The notes beneath the pieces were generated by a model. The model worked only from the letters and a program-made list of their open reading frames with translations, had not been told where the DNA came from and ran no database searches. The position numbers and the translations under genes were made by a program. From Tenacibaculum sp. M341 (GTDB lineage: Bacteria; Bacteroidota; Bacteroidia; Flavobacteriales; Flavobacteriaceae): a DNA stretch of 64,000 bases. How positions within the stretch are numbered: the first letter of the stretch is position 1; each line of letters begins with the position of its first letter. Shown here piece after piece: positions 17,602 to 25,445 of this stretch. The stretch lies in NCBI RefSeq assembly GCF_004337695.1, contig NZ_SJXJ01000017.1, positions 27,837 to 91,836 on the forward strand. Direction: 5' to 3'.

Positions 17602-19125
17602 ATGAAAAAATTAAAATTAAGTATAGTTGCTTTATTAGCATTATCTATTTGTACTACTACATTTTACTCTTGTGAAGACGGTATGAATGGTATGGATGGT
17701 GTTGACGGAGTAGACGGACAAAACGGGGCAGATGGTCAAGACGGTCAAGATGGTCAAGACGCTACTCCAGTATTAACATCTTCTAAAACACCAAACTTTT
17801 TAAAAGTAACTAGTGATTTTGTAGGATTAAAGATAACTCCAATTTTATCTTCGGAGGATGTAATTCCTAATACTCCAGATTTCGTTTACGGATCTATGGC
17901 TGATGGTGCTGGGTTATTAAGTGAAGCAGATGGAACTTTTACGTTAATTAATAATATAGAAGCTGATTATTCTGTAGCTAGAATTAAATTAGATGAAAAC
18001 TTAAGACCTATTGCAGGAGATTATATTTTAAATGCTGCTGCAACTGCAGAAACTGCTCAATGTTCAGGATCAATGATCAGTCCAGAAGAGCATGGTTTCG
18101 GACCATTATATTTATCTGGTGGAGAATGGGGAGGATCTTCTAAAGGAGTTTTCGCTACAGATCCATACAAATCAGCTGATGACGCTGGAACAGGAAGATT
18201 ATTACCAGCTTTAGGTCAATGGTCTACAGAAAATGCTGTTGTTATTGGTAAAGATGCTTACCCAAATAAAACAGTTGCTTTTATAGGAGATGATCATTCA
18301 GATAACGACGTTCCTTCTGGACAATTAGGAATGTATGTTGGAGATAGAGGAGATTTAGAAACAGGTAAATTATACGGATTAAAAGTTACTACTGCTGGAG
18401 TAGACTATGAAGTTGATATGGTAGAAGGAACTGAGTATGATGCTGAGTTCGTTGAGTTAACTGAAACTGAAATTAGTGCTTTAGATGCTGAAGCTAAATC
18501 TAAAGGAGTTATGGGATTCTCTCGTTTAGAAGATATCGACTGGAGAAGAGGTGCTGCAGGTAACCAAAGAGAGCTTTACTTTGCTGTTACAGGTAGAAAT
18601 AAATCTGGATTAATGGGTAAAGGTACTTTCTTAGGACGTATTTATAAAGTTGTATTAAATGATACAGATCCAACAGGAGCAGCTAAAATTACTTGTATTT
18701 TAGATGGTGATAAAGTTGGAGGAAAAGCTGAAGGATTCCATTCTCCAGATAATATTTTAGTAACTGAAAATTATGCTTACATTCAAGAAGATCCAAATGG
18801 ATATTTAGATACTGCAGTAAACGGATTTGCTAAATTATACCAATACAATTTAAATACAGGGGAAATCAAAACTGTATTAGAGTGTGATCAAAATAGAGCT
18901 GCTGATATGGGATATGGTTCTAACACAAGAAATTGGGAAATTACAGGTATGATTGATGTAACTGACATTGTTAACAATGGTAAAAACACATTCATCGTAA
19001 TTACTCAAAATCATGGATGGGAGCCTGCAGATGGAACATCATTTACAGATCCATTAGCGAATCCTGATTTAGGAAACAGAAAAGAAGGTTCAGTATTACA
19101 CGTTATCACTGGGTTAGAAAGATAA
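17602..19125 (+). CDS. PhoX-like (DUF839) surface lipoprotein with collagen-like N-terminal linker
   Basis: 507 aa. SPII signal with a Cys at about residue 24 (FYSCEDG), then a short collagen-like Gly-X-Asp stretch (DGVDGVDGQNGADGQDGQDG) before a large domain. The domain resembles PhoX/DUF839 beta-propeller proteins: EEHGFGPLYLSGGEWG, a GRNKSGLMGKGTFLGRIYKV strand, and GFHSPDNILVTENYAYIQED, which matches the PhoX SPDN...QED pattern. PhoX enzymes are Ca/Fe phosphatases, but I cannot confirm all metal ligands. Four bp separate it from the next gene, an imelysin/peroxidase fusion, so the two are a functional unit. Confidence 0.65.
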   Translation: MKKLKLSIVALLALSICTTTFYSCEDGMNGMDGVDGVDGQNGADGQDGQDGQDATPVLTSSKTPNFLKVTSDFVGLKITPILSSEDVIPNTPDFVYGSMADGAGLLSEADGTFTLINNIEADYSVARIKLDENLRPIAGDYILNAAATAETAQCSGSMISPEEHGFGPLYLSGGEWGGSSKGVFATDPYKSADDAGTGRLLPALGQWSTENAVVIGKDAYPNKTVAFIGDDHSDNDVPSGQLGMYVGDRGDLETGKLYGLKVTTAGVDYEVDMVEGTEYDAEFVELTETEISALDAEAKSKGVMGFSRLEDIDWRRGAAGNQRELYFAVTGRNKSGLMGKGTFLGRIYKVVLNDTDPTGAAKITCILDGDKVGGKAEGFHSPDNILVTENYAYIQEDPNGYLDTAVNGFAKLYQYNLNTGEIKTVLECDQNRAADMGYGSNTRNWEITGMIDVTDIVNNGKNTFIVITQNHGWEPADGTSFTDPLANPDLGNRKEGSVLHVITGLER

Positions 19126-19129
19126 AAAA

Positions 19130-20926
19130 ATGAAAGACATATTAAGTCGAGCTAAGGCATACCTCTGTGTATGTCTTTTGCTTTTGTTAGTTGGATGTGG
19201 TAAAGAAGATAAAAAATATGTAGCTGTAGCTGATTTTTCTACAGATATTTCTGTTTTATATAATGACTATTTATCTAATGCGATAACTCATTTAGATAAG
19301 ATAAATTTAGAAAGTACATCTTCTTCAGAAAGAAAAGAATTTTACAAAACAGCCAGAAAGTATTTTAAACTAATGGAGCCAATTTTGGCGTATTCAGATA
19401 AGAATAATTACAAATCGTTGAATGCACCAAATATTATTCAAGTTAAAGGAGAGGAATCTCAAGACACAAGAGTTATCAATCCAATAGGTTTTCAGGTAAT
19501 TGAAGAAAATTTATACGAAGATCAAATTGATACACTTGTATTGAATAGAGCCGTTAATGTAACTAGAGATCGATTAAAATTAATTCAGAAGAATGTTGCG
19601 TTGAAACTAAAGGATTATCATATCATTTGGATGTTAAGAGATCAAATAGTAAGAATTGCAACTACTGGTATTACAGGATTTGATTCACCAGTATTAAGTC
19701 AATCTTTATTAGAAAGTAACTATACTTATAATACAATAATTGAAATTGTAAAAATGAATGAAAACAAGTTCAAATCAAAAGAACTAAAAGATAAATTCAT
19801 TGAAGAAATTATTGTAGCACAAAAAGATTTAGATCATGATTTTGATACTTTCGATCGTTTTACATTTATAAAAAAACATACCGATTATCAGTTGAAATTA
19901 TTAGTTGACATTCAAAAAGATTGGAATGTAACATTTCCTTTTGAAATGGCATTATCAAACTCAATGACAACACTTTTTTCTGATACAGCTTTCAATATTG
20001 ATTATTTTTCTGATCAACTAAGCGACACCACAAAGCTTTCTGAGAAAATAATTTTCGGTAAAGAATTATTTAACGATAAATCTTTATCTAAAGATTATTC
20101 AATGGCTTGTGCAACATGTCATGTAAAAGATTTAGCTTTTACCGATGGTAAGAAAACATTTGATAAAAATCAAACTAGAAATACACCAACAGTTACATAT
20201 TCGGCTTATCAGCAAGCTTTTTTTATGGATGCCAGAGCTGGTAGTTTAGAAGGACAAGTCGTTGGTGTTGTAAAAAATCATAATGAGTTCAATATGTCTA
20301 TGGATTCAGTAGTAGCTAGAGTAATGAGTAATGAAACTTACAAGAATAAGTTATCAGATTTATATAAAAATAAAAGAGTTGATTATAATATTAGACATGC
20401 AATTGCATCTTACATAAGAAGCTTAAATTCATTCGATTCTAAGTTTGATAAAAATATTAGAGGAGAAGAAAATACTTTAACAAAAGAAGAACAATTAGGT
20501 TTTAATTTATTTATGGGAAAAGCAATGTGTGCAACTTGTCATTTTGCTCCTGTTTTTAATGGAACTGTTCCTCCAAATTATACAGATACAGAATTAGAGT
20601 TTATTGGAGTTCCGGCTACAAAAGATACTTTAAATGCAAAGTTATCTCCAGATTTAGGAAGGTATGAATTGTTTAAAACACCAGAACGTAAGCATTTCTT
20701 TAAAACACCTACCATCAGAAATGCAGGAGTTACAGCTCCATACATGCATAACGGAGTGTATACAACTTTAGATGAGGTTATGGATTTTTATAATAAAGGA
20801 GGTGGAGCAGGATTAGGAATTGAAAATGATTATCAAACCTTACCTTTTGATAATCTTAAGCTTTCTAAAGAAGAAATAGCAGCAGTAATAGCATTTATGG
20901 AAACATTAAACGATAGTAAAAACTAA
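19130..20926 (+). CDS. Imelysin-like domain fused to di-haem cytochrome c peroxidase (lipoprotein)
   Basis: 598 aa. SPII signal with LLLLVGCGKE. Residues ~30-260 are helical and carry an imelysin/M75-like pattern (NPIGFQVIEENLYEDQ). From ~300 a MauG/CcpA-type di-haem domain has two haem-binding motifs, CATCH near residue 329 (MACATCHVKDLAFTDG) and CATCH near residue 466 (AMCATCHFAPVF), plus TPTIRNAGVTAPYMHNG and ELTLD-like distal features. It likely reduces peroxide or oxidises a partner in the periplasm. It lies directly downstream of the PhoX-like gene. What the imelysin part binds is unknown. Confidence 0.82.
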   Translation: MKDILSRAKAYLCVCLLLLLVGCGKEDKKYVAVADFSTDISVLYNDYLSNAITHLDKINLESTSSSERKEFYKTARKYFKLMEPILAYSDKNNYKSLNAPNIIQVKGEESQDTRVINPIGFQVIEENLYEDQIDTLVLNRAVNVTRDRLKLIQKNVALKLKDYHIIWMLRDQIVRIATTGITGFDSPVLSQSLLESNYTYNTIIEIVKMNENKFKSKELKDKFIEEIIVAQKDLDHDFDTFDRFTFIKKHTDYQLKLLVDIQKDWNVTFPFEMALSNSMTTLFSDTAFNIDYFSDQLSDTTKLSEKIIFGKELFNDKSLSKDYSMACATCHVKDLAFTDGKKTFDKNQTRNTPTVTYSAYQQAFFMDARAGSLEGQVVGVVKNHNEFNMSMDSVVARVMSNETYKNKLSDLYKNKRVDYNIRHAIASYIRSLNSFDSKFDKNIRGEENTLTKEEQLGFNLFMGKAMCATCHFAPVFNGTVPPNYTDTELEFIGVPATKDTLNAKLSPDLGRYELFKTPERKHFFKTPTIRNAGVTAPYMHNGVYTTLDEVMDFYNKGGGAGLGIENDYQTLPFDNLKLSKEEIAAVIAFMETLNDSKN

Positions 20927-20961
20927 GTTTGCATTTACAGCTAATTAGCGCAATAAGAAAA

Positions 20962-20990
20962 AAAAGCCTCATAAATTTATGAGGCTTTTG
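20962..20990. terminator. Bidirectional terminator
   Basis: Perfect palindrome AAAAGCCTCATAAA / TTTATGAGGCTTTT between two convergent genes. Confidence 0.9.
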
Positions 20991-20995
20991 TTATT

Positions 20996-21946
20996 TTATC
21001 GTATTGGTCTATCACTTGTATAAGTTGTAGAAAAATTGGTCCAATTGTATTTGTCTTTTAAAAATTTGGCAGGATTTGTACATACAGTTCCGCCTTTCCA
21101 GCCCCAAGGTGCATTTGCTCTGTTTGAACCATTACCATTGTCGCCAACAAATGAAGCGCCTGCAAAAGTTAAAGGATTGTTTCTTTGTTGCCATAAAGTA
21201 GCTGACAATGAAGTAAGGTTGTAGTTAATGTTTTGAGGTAGATTTCTTGAGTTTTTATCAGGGCTCACTCCAGGTTGACCGTTAAAATAGTATTTAATAT
21301 ATGATCCATCTCTATCAGAAGAACCTGCATAAGCTCTCATACCATGTCCTTTAGCTTCAATAAACATTTGTGGTTGATTTCCTTCTAATAAAATTTCGTT
21401 TTTATTATAATCATAAATAGAAGAGTGCCATATTGTTTGCGCATTAATTATTTCTCCAAATTCGCCACTTTCTCCTTTGTTTGCGGTTATTAAAACACCT
21501 TCCATGTCATTTTCATGAGAGTCTAATGAGCATAAAAAAGGTACATCAGTCCAATCTCTTGGATGATAAACGCTGTATAAAATAAAGTAGTTAGTTTCGG
21601 TATATGTTACATAGTAGTAAACATGCGGAATTAATTTTCCATTATCTCTACCAGAAACCATGTTTTCCCAATTGTTTTTGGTATTCCAGTCATTATCATA
21701 ATTAACAGCAGTAATCCAATCGGCAGAACCGCTTTTAGATTGATTTCTACATAAACCATCAGTAGTATCAACATCTTGAAAAAATACGGGTGCGTAATTA
21801 ACAGCAATTTGATAGTCTGTTTTTTCAGAAGTTTTATTGATAGTTGTTGAGGTAAGTTCAGTGTCGTTTTCTATAATTTCATCATTACAAGAAACACACA
21901 TGAAGCATGCTGAAATTAAATAACTTAAAATGTTTTTTGTTTTCAT
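20996..21946 (-). CDS. Secreted lipoprotein, Vps62/DUF946-like
   Basis: 316 aa from ATG 21946 (MKTKNILSYLISACFMCVSC), which gives an SPII signal ending at VSC; a longer frame to 21988 lacks such a clean signal. The mature part shows YAPVFFQDVDTTDG, VTYTETNYFILYSVYHPRDW and HENDMEGVLI, a pattern I associate with the Vps62/DUF946 family of secreted proteins. Substrate and role are unknown. It is monocistronic, with a strong shared terminator downstream. Confidence 0.55.
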   Translation of the reverse strand: MKTKNILSYLISACFMCVSCNDEIIENDTELTSTTINKTSEKTDYQIAVNYAPVFFQDVDTTDGLCRNQSKSGSADWITAVNYDNDWNTKNNWENMVSGRDNGKLIPHVYYYVTYTETNYFILYSVYHPRDWTDVPFLCSLDSHENDMEGVLITANKGESGEFGEIINAQTIWHSSIYDYNKNEILLEGNQPQMFIEAKGHGMRAYAGSSDRDGSYIKYYFNGQPGVSPDKNSRNLPQNINYNLTSLSATLWQQRNNPLTFAGASFVGDNGNGSNRANAPWGWKGGTVCTNPAKFLKDKYNWTNFSTTYTSDRPIR

Positions 21947-22114
21947 TGAGTATAATTTTGGGTTAAAAAAGGATAGCAATAATAACAATGATAATGGAGA
22001 TAAACATTAAGTAAAAGTTAGAAAATTGTAGAAATTTGAAAGAAAAAAAGGAAAATTTGTAATTTTACGAATGTGCTGCGACCAAATAGGCTTGTACAAA
22101 ATCAATTATTAAAA

Positions 22115-22885
22115 ATGAAAAAAGCAATCGCATTATCGATAATGGCTTTATTAGCTATTTCGTGTAAACAAGAACAAAAAACTGAAACTAAAAAAGAAAC
22201 ACCTAAAGAAGTTGTAAAAGAAGACAAGTTTCCAAAGGTATTAGGAGAGGTTTTTGAAAAACACGGAGGATTAAATGCTTGGAGAAAAGCCAATTTTGTG
22301 TCATACAAAGTAAATGGTGAAGAGCATACTACCGAATTAAAATCTAGAAAATCATTAATTACAGCAGAAAAATATGCTTTAGGTTTTGACGGAAAAGATG
22401 TATGGTTAAGTCAAAAAGACACTACAGCTTTTAAAGGTAACCCTGAGTTTTATCACAATTTATATTTCTATTTTTATGCAATGCCTTTTGTATTGGCTGA
22501 TGATGGAATTATTTATTCAGAAACGGCACCATTAGAGTTTGAAGGTGTATCGTACCCAGGTATAAAAATTTCTTACGAAGCAAATGTGGGTGTTTCACCA
22601 GATGATAATTATTACATTTATTACCACCCAGAAACTAAGCAAATGGCTTGGCTAGGGTATACGGTAACTTATTTTTCAAAGAAGCCAGCAGAGAAGTTTA
22701 ATATTATTAGATATAATGATTGGGAAAATGTTAACGGTTTCTTATTACCAAAATCTATAACTTGGTTCAAAAAAGATGATAATGGTAAATTGTTAGAGCC
22801 AGCTCGTGATCCTATTCAGTTTTCATCAGCATTGGTAAGTCAAGCACCATTAGCAGATAATTTTTTCAAAAATCAACAAAAATAA
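22115..22885 (+). CDS. DUF6503-family lipoprotein
   Basis: 256 aa from ATG 22115 (MKKAIALSIMALLAISCKQE), giving an SPII signal at AISC followed by a Lys/Glu/Thr linker. The body has FEKHGGLNAWRKANFVSYKV and SPDDNYYIYYHPETKQMAWL, with IIRYNDWENVNGFLLPKSIT near the end. I assign it to DUF6503, a Bacteroidetes family of outer-membrane lipoproteins with a LolA-like look. A distant paralogue lies at 32180-32941. It is followed by a 34-aa membrane protein and a symporter on the same strand. Confidence 0.65.
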   Translation: MKKAIALSIMALLAISCKQEQKTETKKETPKEVVKEDKFPKVLGEVFEKHGGLNAWRKANFVSYKVNGEEHTTELKSRKSLITAEKYALGFDGKDVWLSQKDTTAFKGNPEFYHNLYFYFYAMPFVLADDGIIYSETAPLEFEGVSYPGIKISYEANVGVSPDDNYYIYYHPETKQMAWLGYTVTYFSKKPAEKFNIIRYNDWENVNGFLLPKSITWFKKDDNGKLLEPARDPIQFSSALVSQAPLADNFFKNQQK

Positions 22886-22903
22886 CCTAATCTAAATTAC
22901 ATT

Positions 22904-23008
22904 ATGAGTAAAAAGTATATATGGAAAAAAGAATACACCATAGTTCTGTTAGCAAACGTCGTTTACATTGTTTTCTTTTATTTAATAACTAACCTGTATA
23001 CTAAATAA
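22904..23008 (+). CDS. 34-aa single-span membrane protein upstream of the symporter
   Basis: ATG AGT AAA... to TAA encodes MSKKYIWKKEYTIVLLANVV followed by a hydrophobic run to LITNLYTK. The basic N-terminus and one ~21-residue membrane helix give an N-in topology. It lies 18 bp after the DUF6503 gene and its stop is 3 bp before the symporter ATG, so translation is probably coupled. Its position suggests an accessory subunit of the sodium symporter; that is inference. Confidence 0.6.
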   Translation: MSKKYIWKKEYTIVLLANVVYIVFFYLITNLYTK

Positions 23009-23011
23009 CTC

Positions 23012-24679
23012 ATGCAAAATTTAGATTGGATTGTACTTTCAATAACATTATTGTTTATTGTTTTTTACGGCGCTTGGAAAACTAAAGGAAGTAAAAACGT
23101 AGAAGAGTACATTAAAGGAGGAAATGAAACAAAGTGGTGGACTATAGGGTTGTCTGTAATGGCTACTCAGGCTAGTGCCATCACTTTTTTATCTACACCA
23201 GGACAAGCTTTTCATAGTGGTATGGGCTTTGTTCAGTTTTATTTTGGATTACCTATTGCAATGGTAATTATTTGTTTGGTATTTATTCCTATTTATCATA
23301 AACTTCAAGTATACACAGCTTATGAATATTTAGAGAGTAGATTCGATTTAAAAACAAGAACTTTAGCTGCGATACTTTTTTTAATTCAAAGAGGATTAGC
23401 AGCTGGTATAACAATTTTTGCACCAGCAATTATTTTATCTGCTGTATTAGGGTGGGATTTGATTATCTTAAATATCATCATAGGTGTTTTGGTAATTGTT
23501 TACACAGTAAGTGGAGGTACTAAAGCAGTAAGTGTTACTCAAAAGCAACAAATGGGAATTATTTTCTCAGGTATGTTTATTGCTTTTTACTTAATATTAG
23601 ATTATTTACCTGATGGAATTACATTTACTAAAGCCCTAGAAATAGCCGGGGCTAGTGATAAAATGAAAGTATTAGACTTTTCTTGGGATTTGAATAATCG
23701 TTACACTGTATGGACAGGTATTTTAGGAGGCACATTTTTAATGCTTTCTTACTTCGGAACCGATCAAAGTCAGGTACAACGTTATTTATCAGGAAAATCA
23801 GTAAAAGAAAGCCAATTAGGTTTAATATTTAATGGTTTGTTAAAAGTACCAATGCAATTTTTTATTCTACTGGTAGGGGTAATGGTATTTGTGTTTTATC
23901 AATTTAATGCGTCACCATTGAATTTTAATCCGAAAGCTGAAGAAGCTGTTGTTAATTCAGCATATGCTCAAGAATATAAAGTTTTAGAAGATAAACACAG
24001 AGAGATTGAGAGCAAGAAAAAAACATTGATTTTAGCTGGATTAACGGATAAAAGCAAGGCGCAGTTACAAGATTTAAATGAGCAAGACAAATTACTTAAA
24101 ACGCAAGCAAAAACAATTATTGATAAAACAGAACAAAAGGTAGAGACAAATGATAAGGATTATGTTTTTATTCATTTTATATTGAATAATTTACCTAAAG
24201 GTTTAATCGGTTTATTGTTAGCTGTGATTTTATCAGCTGCAATGTCATCAACTGCATCAGAATTAAATGCTTTAGCTTCTACAACGGCTATCGATTTATA
24301 TAAAAGAAATCAGAAAAAAGAGAAGAGTGAAGAGCATTATGTGAAAATGTCTAAATGGTTTACTTTAGGTTGGGGAGTATTAGCTATACTCGTTGCCTGT
24401 GTAGCAAATTTATTTGATAATTTAATACAGTTAGTAAATATTATTGGATCTATTTTCTACGGAAATGTACTAGGTATTTTCTTGTTAGCTTTCTTTATAA
24501 AAGCTGTAAAATCAAATGCAGTATTTATTGGAGCTATTATAACGCAATTGATAATTATAGTTGTGTGGTATTTAGATATACTTCCTTATTTGTGGTTAAA
24601 TGCATTAGGTTGCGCATTAGTAATGGGAATTTCAACAATTCTCCAAGCTCTTGATACATCAACAACAATAGAAGAATAA
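23012..24679 (+). CDS. Sodium:solute symporter (SSS family)
   Basis: 555-aa inner-membrane transporter with about 13-14 membrane segments. SSS hallmarks are IKGGNETKWWTIGLSVMATQ, AYEYLESRFDLKTRTLA, and the GTDQSQVQRYLSGKS signature. An unusual ~70-residue hydrophilic stretch (about 310-385, YKVLEDKHREIESKKKTLIL through EQKVETNDKD) rich in Lys/Glu/Gln looks like a coiled coil between two membrane helices. The substrate (sugar, amino acid or other) cannot be told. A terminator follows. Confidence 0.9.
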   Translation: MQNLDWIVLSITLLFIVFYGAWKTKGSKNVEEYIKGGNETKWWTIGLSVMATQASAITFLSTPGQAFHSGMGFVQFYFGLPIAMVIICLVFIPIYHKLQVYTAYEYLESRFDLKTRTLAAILFLIQRGLAAGITIFAPAIILSAVLGWDLIILNIIIGVLVIVYTVSGGTKAVSVTQKQQMGIIFSGMFIAFYLILDYLPDGITFTKALEIAGASDKMKVLDFSWDLNNRYTVWTGILGGTFLMLSYFGTDQSQVQRYLSGKSVKESQLGLIFNGLLKVPMQFFILLVGVMVFVFYQFNASPLNFNPKAEEAVVNSAYAQEYKVLEDKHREIESKKKTLILAGLTDKSKAQLQDLNEQDKLLKTQAKTIIDKTEQKVETNDKDYVFIHFILNNLPKGLIGLLLAVILSAAMSSTASELNALASTTAIDLYKRNQKKEKSEEHYVKMSKWFTLGWGVLAILVACVANLFDNLIQLVNIIGSIFYGNVLGIFLLAFFIKAVKSNAVFIGAIITQLIIIVVWYLDILPYLWLNALGCALVMGISTILQALDTSTTIEE

Positions 24680-24683
24680 AAAT

Positions 24684-24714
24684 AAAAAAGGTCGGAAATT
24701 ATCCGACCTTTTTT
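24684..24714. terminator. Bidirectional terminator (AAGGTCGGA stem)
   Basis: AAAAAAGGTCGGA and TCCGACCTTTTTT around a short loop; its 3' edge touches the stop of the convergent gene. A near-identical hairpin occurs at 25396-25428. Confidence 0.9.
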
Positions 24715-25327
24715 ATTCGCAAAAAGCATTGTATTGATCTACAATTTCTTTATTAGAGTATTTTCTAAATTCATTGGTTTCAAACATCTCTTTAATTGTT
24801 TCACAATCGTCAAAATACTTCAATCCTACTTTTTTAAATTTTTTGGTTGCGTTAGTAGCGATTTTTTCATTTTCTCTTTTTAGATAGAATTTGTAAGTAA
24901 CTTCATTTCTATTCCTCGGAATATTGTGTAGATCATTAAACATATTTGAGGGATTCTGATTGAAACCAATACCGATGTTACCAATTTGAATGCCAATTCC
25001 TGAGTTTTTTTTTATTTCTCGATATAAGTTTACTTTCCCCATTGAAATGGCTTCAAGTAATTTTGGAGGTAAATGTTGTTTTGTTTTAACGTATTCAAAA
25101 TACTTGGTATCTATGCTGTTATTTAAATAAATTCCCTTAACCACATAGTGCTCCCAAACTTCTAATTCATCTTCAGGTTCTACTCTAAACATAATTTTGT
25201 TTTTAGAAGTAATAGTTCCGTAGCCTTCTACTGAAGTACCATCTGTAAAAATTAACTCTGCTTGAAGCGTTTGAGAAAACAAATGAAATGTAAATAATAG
25301 AAAGAATGCCAAAAAGATATTTTTCAT
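24713..25327 (-). CDS. Exported protein of unknown function
   Basis: 204 aa from ATG 25327 (MKNIFLAFFLLFTFHLFSQT), with an SPI signal cleaved near FSQ-TLQA. No family recognised. The first part of the mature protein (ELIFTDGTSVEGYGTITSKN) looks like a small beta-barrel motif seen in Bacteroidetes periplasmic proteins. A hydrophobic Gly/Ile stretch (GIGIQIGNIGIGF) lies mid-protein. Flanked on both sides by near-identical terminators, so it is an independent unit. Confidence 0.6.
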   Translation of the reverse strand: MKNIFLAFFLLFTFHLFSQTLQAELIFTDGTSVEGYGTITSKNKIMFRVEPEDELEVWEHYVVKGIYLNNSIDTKYFEYVKTKQHLPPKLLEAISMGKVNLYREIKKNSGIGIQIGNIGIGFNQNPSNMFNDLHNIPRNRNEVTYKFYLKRENEKIATNATKKFKKVGLKYFDDCETIKEMFETNEFRKYSNKEIVDQYNAFCE

Positions 25328-25395
25328 AGTTTTAATTTTTTGCAAATATATTCTTTCGAATTAAAAAAAACTATTCTGTAAGAGATCTTTATAAG

Positions 25396-25428
25396 AAAAA
25401 GGTCGGAAACTATCCGACCTTTATTTTT
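25396..25428 (-). terminator. Terminator of the metalloprotease gene (AAGGTCGGA stem)
   Basis: AAAAAGGTCGGA pairs with TCCGACCTTT, followed on the minus strand by T-rich sequence; 18 bp past the protease stop. Same stem as the hairpin at 24684. Confidence 0.8.
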
Positions 25429-25445
25429 ATCATTTCAAGTTTGTT

